6,728 nucleotides of DNA from Sphingobacterium thalpophilum (GCA_943325255.2 CALPOS020000115.1:1-6728); one strand, 5' to 3'. Shown: positions 1 to 5,761, numbered from the stretch's first letter. The notes: a model not told the origin generated them from the sequence alone. Numbers and translations: made by a program.

Positions 1-2863
1 CATAGGTAGTCTTTCAACTGCGTTTGGGCAAAGTACAACAGCAAGTGGTTTTAATTCGACGGCATTTGGAGTTGCAACTATTGCGAGCGGACCACAATCA
101 ATTGCTTTTGGGAATGATACAAGGGCTTCTGCTATAAATTCAACCAGTTTTGGACACACTTCAGTAGCGAGTGGACTTACTTCAACTGCTTTTGGCTTTG
201 CAGGGACTGCATCGGGAAGTTTTTCCACAGCTTTTGGTCATACTACAAATGCTAGCGGCCAAAGCTCAATCGCAGCAGGCCGTAATAATGTGGCCTCTAG
301 TTATAGTGAAACTGTATTCGGAATTGGAGCCACAATTTACACACCATCATTAAGCGGAGACATACAATTTAGAGCTGCAAATTCAACAGATAGATTATTT
401 GTCATAGGAAATGCCATTGATACTAACAATAGTGGTACTGTTGATTTAGCAGAAAGGAGCGATGCATTATTGGTATTGAAAAACGGTTTAACTCGTTTGC
501 CTTCAACTACCAATACTATGATTGATGCAGCCGATGGGAAAGCTGTAGTTACAAAAGAATGGTTGCAACAGAATACTTCGGGAACTTTAGATCAAGCCTA
601 TGATTTTGGTGGTGCAGGTTTAGGAAGAACCATAACTGCCGATACCGGAGCAGTTACAATAAATGGTACTGACGGTTTGGTTTCCACAGGAACCGCAGGG
701 AGTGGTGCCGTAGCTCCCTCAGGTTTAGGGACCAGAATGGTTTGGAATCCGAGAAAGGTTGCATTTAGAGCCGGTTTTGTGAGTGGAAGTCAGTGGGATG
801 ATGTTAATATAGGACTTTGTTCTAGTGCTTTTGGTCAAAGCTGTATTGCCTCAGGTCAGAATTCCTTTGTGGCTGGTTTTGCCAATACTGCAAGCGGCAC
901 AAGTTCAGCGGCATTTGGACATTTCAATATAGCTAGTGGTAGTCTTTCAGCAACTTTTGGGATCAATACGACGGCATCAGGAGATTTTTCAGCAGCTTTT
1001 GGTCGAGTTTCTTCGGCAAATGGAGAAAATTCGTTTGTTCAAGGAATTAATAATTCAGCTACAAGTTTTGGCGAAACTGTTTTGGGTATTGGAGCAACTC
1101 TTTATTCGACTTCACTAAATGGGGCAACCCAATTTAGAGCGGCTAATGCAACTGATAGACTGTTTGTCATTGGAAATGCCATTGATGCTAACAATAGTAA
1201 TTCTGTTGACTTAGCAGAAAGGAACGATGCAATGGTAGTGCTGAAAAACGGAAACATAGGAATAGGCAGTTCAACACCGCAAGACAAACTTCATATAGTT
1301 GGGAACCTCCGAATGGAAGACGGCAACCAAGCCGCTGGGAAAGTGCTAACTAGCGACACCAATGGTAGAGCCACTTGGCAAAATGCCTCTAATAACGCTT
1401 GGGGTTTGACAGGAAATTCAGGATTAAATGCAAGTACTAATTTTATGGGAACGTCAGATGATGTAGATGTGGTTTTTAAAAGAAATGGTATTCTAGCTGG
1501 AAAAATTGCAAGTTCTAATACATCTTTAGGTGTTTCTGCTGCAAGTGCAATTACAACTGGAGTAAACAATAATGCAATTGGGAATTTAGCACTTGGTGCA
1601 AATACTTCTGGTAATGATAATAATGCTTTTGGGACAGGTGCTTTAAGCGTTAATGTGGGTGGTATTAGAAATTCTGCTTTTGGATCTTTTGCATTAGATA
1701 ATGCTGTTGGGGATGCCCAAAATTCTGCTTTTGGAGCTTTTGTTTTGGGGAACAATAATGGTGGTGATAGTAATTCAGGACTTGGATATAATGCATTAAA
1801 TGCCAATTCTACTGGCTCAAACAATACAGCAATGGGAGTTGATGCTTTGAAAATAAACACTATAGGCGCTAATAATACAGCTGTTGGATTCAATGCCATG
1901 GCAACCATCAATCAAGGAAGTAATAATACAGGAATTGGAGTAGATACCGCTACGACATCAACATTAACTAGCAATGCTACGGCGATAGGTTATAAAGCTA
2001 CTGTCGGGGCAAGTAATTGTGTGGTTTTAGGAAGTATCAATGGTGTCAATGGCGCGACGTCATCGGTGAACGTGGGCGTCGGAACTATTTCTCCAGCCAC
2101 CGCACTTGAAGTGGTAGATGCTAATGTTACTACGACTGCCACGGTTGAAGGAACAATAAATGTGATGACCAACGGGGCACAGGCTATTGATGCCGGAGGT
2201 TCAATCACTTTAGGAGGATCGGTTACGGACGCTGGAACTACATTTAGAACTTTCGGTTCAATTGAAGGTAGAAAGGCTACGGCCACCACTAACGTTACTT
2301 CGGGGTATTTGTTGTTTAAGACTAATAATGCTGGAACGCTTTCGGAGAGAATGCGTATTACTAATGCAGGAGATATTGGAATTGGAACAGCAGCGCCGGG
2401 AGGACAATTTGAACTATCGTTAAACGAAGGTAGAAAGCCAACTTCGAACACTTGGACAATTCCATCGGACGCAAGATTGAAAAATGTAAACGGAATTTAC
2501 CAAAAAGGTTTGGCAGAGATTCTTCAACTAAAACCTATCCGCTACAACTATAAAAATACCGACAAAAGAACTTTTGACCCAAAGGTTCTGGACAAAGAAG
2601 CATTTGGGTTTTTGGCGCAAGAAGTACAGCCACTTTTTCCAGAAGCGGTCGGAACAGACCCAGATGGGTATTTAAATTTTGATTTGCATCCAATTTTGAT
2701 CGCGTCGATTAATGCTTTGAAAGAATTAAATGCGAAAAATGAGCAATTAGAGCAGAAAAGCATTCAATTAGAAAAAGAGAATCAATCATTGAAAGAATCA
2801 GTACAAGCAATCAATGATAAAATGTTGTTGATTATCGCTGAAATGGAGAAGCTGAAAAAATAA
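1..2863 (+). CDS. Fibre/adhesin-like protein with YadA-head-type repeats and C-terminal Peptidase_S74 domain (5' end outside the window)
   Basis: The frame is open from base 2 to the TAA at 2861-2863, giving 953 visible residues, so the true start lies before the window; the GTG at 290 is internal. In visible-residue numbering the order is: 14-residue repeats (about 5-102), a 60-residue module (103-162), a linker rich in Gly and Thr, more 14-residue repeats (274-357), a second copy of the module (358-417), 17-residue repeats (523-658), a GIGT..P-type linker, then an S74 domain from Ser822 with a coiled coil at about 905-953. Proteins of this build are typically trimeric beta-solenoid fibres, found as phage tail fibres and as bacterial surface or secreted proteins. 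The S74 domain acts as a trimerisation chaperone that often cleaves itself off. No phage genes are visible next to it, so I favour a chromosomal surface or secreted fibre. The signal sequence, if any, cannot be seen. The ligand is unknown. Confidence 0.88.
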   Translation, partial: IGSLSTAFGQSTTASGFNSTAFGVATIASGPQSIAFGNDTRASAINSTSFGHTSVASGLTSTAFGFAGTASGSFSTAFGHTTNASGQSSIAAGRNNVASSYSETVFGIGATIYTPSLSGDIQFRAANSTDRLFVIGNAIDTNNSGTVDLAERSDALLVLKNGLTRLPSTTNTMIDAADGKAVVTKEWLQQNTSGTLDQAYDFGGAGLGRTITADTGAVTINGTDGLVSTGTAGSGAVAPSGLGTRMVWNPRKVAFRAGFVSGSQWDDVNIGLCSSAFGQSCIASGQNSFVAGFANTASGTSSAAFGHFNIASGSLSATFGINTTASGDFSAAFGRVSSANGENSFVQGINNSATSFGETVLGIGATLYSTSLNGATQFRAANATDRLFVIGNAIDANNSNSVDLAERNDAMVVLKNGNIGIGSSTPQDKLHIVGNLRMEDGNQAAGKVLTSDTNGRATWQNASNNAWGLTGNSGLNASTNFMGTSDDVDVVFKRNGILAGKIASSNTSLGVSAASAITTGVNNNAIGNLALGANTSGNDNNAFGTGALSVNVGGIRNSAFGSFALDNAVGDAQNSAFGAFVLGNNNGGDSNSGLGYNALNANSTGSNNTAMGVDALKINTIGANNTAVGFNAMATINQGSNNTGIGVDTATTSTLTSNATAIGYKATVGASNCVVLGSINGVNGATSSVNVGVGTISPATALEVVDANVTTTATVEGTINVMTNGAQAIDAGGSITLGGSVTDAGTTFRTFGSIEGRKATATTNVTSGYLLFKTNNAGTLSERMRITNAGDIGIGTAAPGGQFELSLNEGRKPTSNTWTIPSDARLKNVNGIYQKGLAEILQLKPIRYNYKNTDKRTFDPKVLDKEAFGFLAQEVQPLFPEAVGTDPDGYLNFDLHPILIASINALKELNAKNEQLEQKSIQLEKENQSLKESVQAINDKMLLIIAEMEKLKK
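14..307 (+). repeat. First array of 14-residue YadA-head-like repeats (7 units of 42 bp)
   Basis: Seven consecutive 14-residue units have the pattern S-T/I-A-F-G-x-x-T-x-A-S-G-x-x, for example STAFGQSTTASGFN, and are in phase with no insertions. This is close to the NSVAIG..S.A.G repeat that forms the left-handed beta-roll of YadA-type heads, with Phe where YadA usually has Ile. The final unit degrades (SIAAGRNNVASSYS) before the 60-residue module. The array is probably longer than seen, because the window begins inside it. Confidence 0.85.
308..487 (+). repeat. 60-residue module, copy 1
   Basis: This stretch runs from ETVFGIGATIY to DALLVLKNG (residues 103-162) and follows directly on the 14-residue array. 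It matches a second copy at 1073-1252 in 46 of 60 positions by eye, without gaps. The core includes RAAN.TDRLFVIGNAID and VDLAER.DA. It probably marks the transition from the solenoid into the next shaft segment. I do not know a named domain for it. Confidence 0.85.
821..1072 (+). repeat. Second array of 14-residue YadA-head-like repeats (6 units of 42 bp)
   Basis: Six in-phase units run from SSAFGQSCIASGQN to SFVQGINNSATSFG (residues 274-357), ending exactly where module copy 2 begins. The units are more diverged than in the first array: AFG becomes VAG, ATFG or VQG. The same order, array then 60-residue module, occurs twice in the protein, which points to an ancient duplication of the whole block. 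Confidence 0.82.
1073..1252 (+). repeat. 60-residue module, copy 2
   Basis: Residues 358-417, from ETVLGIGATLY to DAMVVLKNG, align without gaps to residues 103-162. The two copies start 765 bp (255 codons) apart. Conserved blocks such as TDRLFVIGNAID are identical between copies, while changes cluster around the SL.G..QF segment and the D-x-N-N-S turn. This copy is followed by NIGIGSSTPQDKLHIVGN, a common shaft motif in S74 fibres. Confidence 0.85.
1568..1975 (+). repeat. Array of 17-residue repeats (8 units of 51 bp)
   Basis: Eight consecutive 17-residue units have the pattern N-N/S/T-A-x-G-x-x-A-L-x-x-N-x-x-G-x-x, such as NNAFGTGALSVNVGGIR and NTAMGVDALKINTIGAN. The period holds exactly from residue 523 to 658, then breaks at ATAIGYKATVG. 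It keeps the (N/S)-x-A-x-G turn of the 14-residue array but adds three residues per turn, so it is likely a related beta-solenoid with a larger coil. Confidence 0.83.
2465..2860 (+). other. Peptidase_S74 intramolecular chaperone domain with predicted self-cleavage at Ser822
   Basis: The domain opens with SDARLKN: Ser822 and Lys827 fit the conserved S-D-x-R-x-K site at which S74 domains cut themselves N-terminal to the serine. Further family marks are the L.LKPIRYNY segment, FGFLAQEVQ..FPEAV (from 868) and YLNFDLHPILIASINALKEL (from 890). The end, about residues 905-953, is a heptad-like coiled coil. Cleavage would release about 132 residues after the fibre has trimerised. Family assignment is firm; actual cleavage is inferred from the motif. 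Confidence 0.88.
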
Positions 2864-2866
2864 GGG

Positions 2867-3574
2867 TTACATTTTCAAATAAAAATCTTTTGTCAGCTCT
2901 ATGTATTCTGGCGTGTATTGATGTCTTGCCGTTTCAATGATGAGTTCATCAGGGTTTAAGACCGGCAATTCATAGCGTTTAAAAGCCAAAAGACTCCGCT
3001 TGGTTTCAGAATTTGGGGTTCCTTTTACACGTGTAACCTTTACGGGGAATAATTCGGTTTCAGCGCACAAATCAATAAATCGAGTTTCTTCTTTGAAAGG
3101 AATAATCACGGCGAAGATTCCGTTTTCGGATAACAACAAATCAGCGGCTTCCACCAAATCTTCGAAAGGCAAAGCGTCCTGAAATCTTGCTAAATCGCGT
3201 TGTTTGTTTTCAGTTTTGTAGTCTTCGGCATAAAACGGCGGGTTAGAAACAATCAAATCATACTGATCTTCTGGTTCATCCATAAATTCATCCAAGCCCG
3301 CGTGAAAACAAAACAAGCGATCACCCCAAGGGGAATTTTCGAAATTATCTACGGCTTGTTCGTAGGCGTTTTCGTCGATTTCGAGGGCGTCAATTTGTTC
3401 AGCGGAGGTTCTTTGCGCTAACATCAAAGCAATCAATCCGGTTCCGGTTCCGATGTCGAGAATGGTGTTGGGATGGTGTTCGATTGGAGTCCATGCGCCG
3501 AGTAGTACGCCGTCGGTGCCGACTTTCATGGCGGTTTGGAGTTGTTGGATGGAGAATTGTTTGAACGTGAACAT
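2867..3574 (-). CDS. trmN6: tRNA1(Val) (adenine(37)-N6)-methyltransferase, TrmN6/YfiC family
   Basis: The 235-residue protein is a class I SAM-dependent methyltransferase of about the length of E. coli YfiC. Visible landmarks are the N-terminal K-V-G-T-D-G-V-L-L-G-A-W segment (17-28) typical of this family, the SAM-binding motif LDIGTGTGLIAL (39-50), the acidic end of the next strand (LEID, 64-67), and the catalytic NPPFY motif (111-115) characteristic of N6-adenine methylation. The E. coli relative modifies A37 of tRNA1(Val), and I infer the same target here. It is the third gene of the rpsP-rimM cluster but is separated from rimM by a 172-bp repeat-like element, so co-transcription is not certain; no TAnnTTTG promoter is visible on its strand in that gap. 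The ATG at 3574 gives the expected N-terminus. Its stop lies 3 bp from the convergent fibre gene's stop. Confidence 0.9.
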   Translation of the reverse strand: MFTFKQFSIQQLQTAMKVGTDGVLLGAWTPIEHHPNTILDIGTGTGLIALMLAQRTSAEQIDALEIDENAYEQAVDNFENSPWGDRLFCFHAGLDEFMDEPEDQYDLIVSNPPFYAEDYKTENKQRDLARFQDALPFEDLVEAADLLLSENGIFAVIIPFKEETRFIDLCAETELFPVKVTRVKGTPNSETKRSLLAFKRYELPVLNPDELIIETARHQYTPEYIELTKDFYLKM

Positions 3575-3580
3575 AATTAA

Positions 3581-3752
3581 TAATTAACAATGAATAATTA
3601 ATAATGAAAGAAGGTGTTCTGAGGGAAGGTGGGTCCTAGCCCTGATGGCAGTGGTTATCCTTTTGTGGCGGTGTTCGCCGCAAAAGATAGAAACGTACAG
3701 CAGGTTCTCGGCTCCGAATAATTATTAACTATTAATTATTCATTATTAATTA
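3581..3752. repeat. Probable interspersed intergenic element with 23-bp imperfect inverted ends
   Basis: Bases 3581-3603 and 3730-3752 are inverted copies with one mismatch in 23 bp; the inner 15 bp (AATGAATAATTAATA at 3589-3603) are perfect. They enclose a 126-bp core that is much richer in G+C than the ends. The core carries no credible ORF. From memory, spacers in Flavobacterium genomes often carry related sequences (a CTAGCCC(T/C)GAT start, a CCTTTT..AAAAG hairpin, an end near GGCTCC), so I infer a multicopy palindromic or MITE-like repeat. No clear target-site duplication is visible. The right arm ends on the last base of the rimM stop codon complement (3750-3752). Confidence 0.68.
3638..3713. 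other. Foldable core of the intergenic element
   Basis: An 11-bp hairpin, CTTTTGTGGCG at 3660-3670 with CGCCGCAAAAG at 3676-3686, has one G-U pair and a 5-nt loop. Outside it, CCTG (3641-3644) can pair with CAGG (3701-3704), and AGC (3638-3640) with GCT (3711-3713), leaving a one-sided 6-nt bulge at 3705-3710. No T-run follows the hairpin on either strand, so it does not look like an intrinsic terminator. It could be a structured RNA processed from the rimM-trmN6 transcript or a DNA hairpin used by a transposase. The active strand is unknown. Confidence 0.5.
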
Positions 3753-4274
3753 GAGATACATCTCCACCAAACCTTCCGGTAAATTCATCACGACTTTTTT
3801 ATTTTCGCGATCTATTTTGACTAAGAAATGATCGATGACGGGAATTAGAATTTCGACAACGCCGTTAAGGACTTCAAACAAGGTTTGCGCAGAACTGTCA
3901 TTGATCGCCACAATTTTTCCGAATACGCCGAGTCGTTGGTCTTCGATTTCAAATCCGATGACTTCGTGGAAGTAGAATTTGTTGCCGCTCAGTTTTGGTA
4001 GCATTTTTAACGGAAGATAAACGGCAGAACCTAATAAGCGATCGGCTTCTTCTTCGGTGTTGACATCTTCAAAGCGAACGCGGAGGAAGTCGTTTTTGTG
4101 AAGGGAACTATTTTCAATAAAAAATGGAACCAGATTGTTGTTAAATTCAACAAATACTGATTCCATATTTTCATATAACTCGGGTTCGTCGGTATCTAGA
4201 TAGATGAGAACTTCCCCTTTGAAACTAAATTTTTTTGCGATTTTGCCTAAATAGAAACAATCTTCTTTACGCAT
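3750..4274 (-). CDS. rimM: Ribosome maturation factor RimM
   Basis: The 174-residue protein has the usual RimM length and two-domain layout. Residues 6-88 form the RimM N-terminal barrel: the opening FYLGKIAKKFSFKGEV matches the family's VGKI...G.KGEV, and EEADRLLGSAVYLP closes the domain. Residues 99-174 form the PRC-barrel-like domain, with FYFHEVIGFEI, GVFGKIVAI and the ILIPVIDHFLVKID...NLPEGL end typical of RimM. RimM binds ribosomal protein S19 and helps 30S head assembly and 16S rRNA processing. The gene begins 13 bp after the rpsP stop, so the two are almost certainly co-transcribed, as in many bacteria. Its stop codon lies inside the right arm of the downstream repeat-like element, although the preceding residues look like a normal RimM end. 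Confidence 0.95.
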   Translation of the reverse strand: MRKEDCFYLGKIAKKFSFKGEVLIYLDTDEPELYENMESVFVEFNNNLVPFFIENSSLHKNDFLRVRFEDVNTEEEADRLLGSAVYLPLKMLPKLSGNKFYFHEVIGFEIEDQRLGVFGKIVAINDSSAQTLFEVLNGVVEILIPVIDHFLVKIDRENKKVVMNLPEGLVEMYL

Positions 4275-4287
4275 GATCGCTAATCAA

Positions 4288-4962
4288 TTAAGCTTCTGCT
4301 TCTTCGCTTGCTTGCTCCGCCTGTTCGCTAACGCTCGAGTCTTCTGCAGCTGGTGCTTCTTCAGCAGCTGGTGCTTCAGCTTCTTCAACAGCTGGTGCTA
4401 CTTCAGCAACAACTTCAGGAGCTTCTTCAACCGCAACTTCAGCAACTTCTTCGGCAGCAGGAGTTTCCTCAACAGCAGCTTCTTCGGCAACTTCTTCTGT
4501 AGCTTCCACTTCAGCTTGCGCTGCAGCAGCTAAACGTTTTGCATTAGCAGCTTGTTCTGCTTTAAAAGCTTTTGCTTTTGCAGCTTCTTGTGCTTTTGAT
4601 AATCCATCTTTTTTAGCGTCAACTTTACCAGCTTTAGCTTCTAACCAAGCGGCTAATTTAGCGTCTGCTTGCTCTTGAGTTAAAGCACCTTTACGAATTC
4701 CGCCATCTAGGTGGTGTTTCAACAACGCTCCTTTATAAGAAAGGATTGCTCTTGCCGTATCGGTTGGTTGAGCACCATTGTGCAACCATTGTACTGCGCT
4801 ATCTAAGTTTAAATCGATAGTTGCAGGATTGGTGTTTGGATTGTAAGTACCGATTTTCTCTAAGTATTTACCGTCTCTTTTTGAGCGAGCATCTGCCGCT
4901 ACAACCCAGTAAAAAGGTTTCCCTTTTTTACCATGTCTTTGTAATCTAATTTTTACTGACAT
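4288..4962 (-). CDS. rpsP: 30S ribosomal protein S16 with a long Ala/Glu-rich C-terminal extension
   Basis: Residues 1-82 are a standard S16: VKIRLQRHGKKGKPFYWVVAADARSKRDGKYLEKIGTYNP is followed by the helical half containing AVQWLHNGAQPTDTARAIL. S16 binds 16S rRNA in the 30S body and is an early assembly protein. The E. coli protein stops near 82 residues, whereas this one has 224. Residues 83-150 are Ala/Lys-rich and probably helical; residues 151-224 are a low-complexity acidic tail of Glu, Ala, Val and Pro with no Lys, Arg or His. Extended S16 proteins are, to my knowledge, common in Bacteroidota, so this is probably lineage-typical and not a fusion error, and the frame is intact. It is the first gene of the rpsP-rimM unit, with a recognisable -7 promoter element and a small leader hairpin upstream. 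Confidence 0.95.
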   Translation of the reverse strand: MSVKIRLQRHGKKGKPFYWVVAADARSKRDGKYLEKIGTYNPNTNPATIDLNLDSAVQWLHNGAQPTDTARAILSYKGALLKHHLDGGIRKGALTQEQADAKLAAWLEAKAGKVDAKKDGLSKAQEAAKAKAFKAEQAANAKRLAAAAQAEVEATEEVAEEAAVEETPAAEEVAEVAVEEAPEVVAEVAPAVEEAEAPAAEEAPAAEDSSVSEQAEQASEEAEA

Positions 4963-4981
4963 AATCGTATGATTAAATTTT

Positions 4982-4996
4982 GAGGTACACGACCTC
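4982..4996 (-). promoter_or_regulatory. Small hairpin in the rpsP leader, possible S16 autoregulatory element
   Basis: On the minus strand GAGGT-CGTGT-ACCTC forms a perfect 5-bp stem with a 5-nt loop. It ends 19 nt before the rpsP ATG and lies within a short predicted leader of about 45 nt. Ribosomal protein genes are often controlled by such leader structures, and I recall an S16 leader candidate proposed for Flavobacteria, but I cannot confirm that this is it. The stem alone is weak evidence. Confidence 0.4.
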
Positions 4997-5011
4997 GGTT
5001 AATTAAGGGCG

Positions 5012-5019
5012 CAAAGATA
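5012..5019 (-). promoter_or_regulatory. Promoter -7 element for rpsP-rimM
   Basis: The minus strand reads TATCTTTG, an exact match to the Bacteroidota sigma-ABfr -7 consensus TAnnTTTG. It lies 49 bp before the rpsP ATG, predicting transcription from about 5005. No well-spaced -33 TTTG is visible: the nearest TTG is about 25 bp upstream, longer than the usual 19-21. The spacer is very A+T-rich. Confidence 0.6.
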
Positions 5020-5146
5020 CACTTTTATTTAAAAAATACTAATGCAAAAAATGATTTTTAAAAAAGAAAACAGAGGCGTTTTATTTGAGCGACACAATAA
5101 ACGATATTTTTTTTCAATTTTAATTCAAAAATATGTTTTAAAAAGT

Positions 5147-5154
5147 TACTTTTG
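5147..5154 (+). promoter_or_regulatory. Promoter -7 element for the DUF6252-like lipoprotein gene
   Basis: TACTTTTG matches TAnnTTTG exactly and would start transcription around 5160, leaving a leader of about 15 nt before the ATG at 5176. This also argues against the upstream in-frame TTG at 5152, which lies inside the promoter element. The -33 region is A+T-rich without a clear TTTG. Confidence 0.55.
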
Positions 5155-5175
5155 TTTTTCAAAATTAGAAAAGTA

Positions 5176-5670
5176 ATGAAAAAAATTCTTTCTTATATCA
5201 TTGTTCTTTTGGCGTTTGTTTCCTGTGGAGAAGATATTAGCGTAAACGACACCGCTGTATTTCAAGGAGTTAAAGATAATGCAACTTGGATAGGTGGAAA
5301 TGCCGTTGCAACGATTGAAGTGGGAAATAGAATGTCCATTAAGGCAGTCACTTTGAATGAATCTGTGACGTTAAGAATACCTAAACCAGCTACGTTAGTT
5401 GATCCTAGAAAAGAAAATAGTTTTATTACACACGTATTTGGGACAACTACAACAATAAAAGCGACTTATATTCTAACTGCTGAAAGTGATATCTTTACTT
5501 ATGAAACAGCGATTGGTGTTGGCGATGGCGAGATTGTCATTAAGGAATATGATGGAAATGTAATTTCAGGAACTTTTCGATTTAATGCCGAGAACATAGA
5601 TCCAGAATCAACAGCACAAGAGATTGTAAATATGCAAAACGGTGTTTTTTACCGCGTGCCTGTGCAATAG
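5176..5670 (+). CDS. Small lipoprotein, DUF6252-like
   Basis: The start chosen is ATG 5176 (164 residues): it begins MKKILSYIIVLLAFVSCGED, a classic lipoprotein signal with two lysines, a hydrophobic core and Cys17 as the lipidation site (FVSC). The acidic residues just after the cysteine (G-E-D) resemble the surface-export signals known in some Bacteroidota lipoproteins. The mature part looks beta-rich. Its elements AVFQGVKDNATWIGGNA near the start and GDGEIVIKEYD...ISGTFRFNAEN...VNMQNGVFYRVPV at the end resemble the DUF6252 family of Flavobacteria, whose function is unknown to me. It is a single-gene unit with its own -7 element and an intrinsic terminator 25 bp after the stop. I assign no biochemical role. 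Confidence 0.85.
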   Translation: MKKILSYIIVLLAFVSCGEDISVNDTAVFQGVKDNATWIGGNAVATIEVGNRMSIKAVTLNESVTLRIPKPATLVDPRKENSFITHVFGTTTTIKATYILTAESDIFTYETAIGVGDGEIVIKEYDGNVISGTFRFNAENIDPESTAQEIVNMQNGVFYRVPVQ

Positions 5671-5694
5671 GAAAAAGATTGAACTGATAATGAT

Positions 5695-5725
5695 AAAGCC
5701 ATCTTCTAGTAAGGTGGCTTTTTTT
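5695..5725 (+). terminator. Intrinsic terminator after the lipoprotein gene
   Basis: AAAGCCATCTT (5695-5705) pairs with AAGGTGGCTTT (5711-5721) over 11 bp with one G-U pair and a 5-nt loop, and a run of seven T (5719-5725) begins within the 3' arm. It starts 25 bp after the lipoprotein stop and isolates that gene from the RRM gene. Confidence 0.9.
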
Positions 5726-5761
5726 ATTTTGATTTATAGTAGTTTAGAACTAAATTAGAAG

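Noticed and set aside
14..307. CRISPR-like or DNA-level tandem repeat
   Set aside because: The 42-bp periodicity is at the protein level, with poor nucleotide identity between units and no unique spacers.
1291..1911. 206-codon antisense open frame, and similar ones at 1102-1287, 1990-2451 and 2548-2763
   Set aside because: They lie opposite the repeat-rich fibre gene, and their Pro/Ala/Leu-rich translations mirror its codons. No domain, promoter or start signal supports them.
290..2863. Start of the fibre gene at the GTG at 290
   Set aside because: The frame is open upstream to base 2 and encodes seven in-phase 14-residue repeats there, so 290 is internal.
1..2863. Prophage tail-fibre locus
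   Set aside because: S74 and YadA-like repeats occur in phages, but every visible neighbour is a housekeeping gene and no phage gene or attachment site is seen. It remains possible only if upstream sequence shows a phage module.
3399..3590. Small minus-strand frame overlapping the start of trmN6
   Set aside because: It is an out-of-frame shadow of trmN6 with an Arg/His-rich composition and no recognisable features.
3660..3686. Intrinsic terminator between rimM and trmN6
   Set aside because: The hairpin is strong, but no T-run follows it on either strand.
4273..4533. Plus-strand open frame opposite the rpsP tail
   Set aside because: Its Phe/Ser/Cys-rich translation is the antisense of the GAA/GCT-rich acidic tail of S16, with no sign of being a real protein.
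5152..5175. TTG start at 5152 for the lipoprotein
   Set aside because: It lies inside the candidate -7 element and would put eight residues before a normal lipoprotein signal; ATG 5176 is better.
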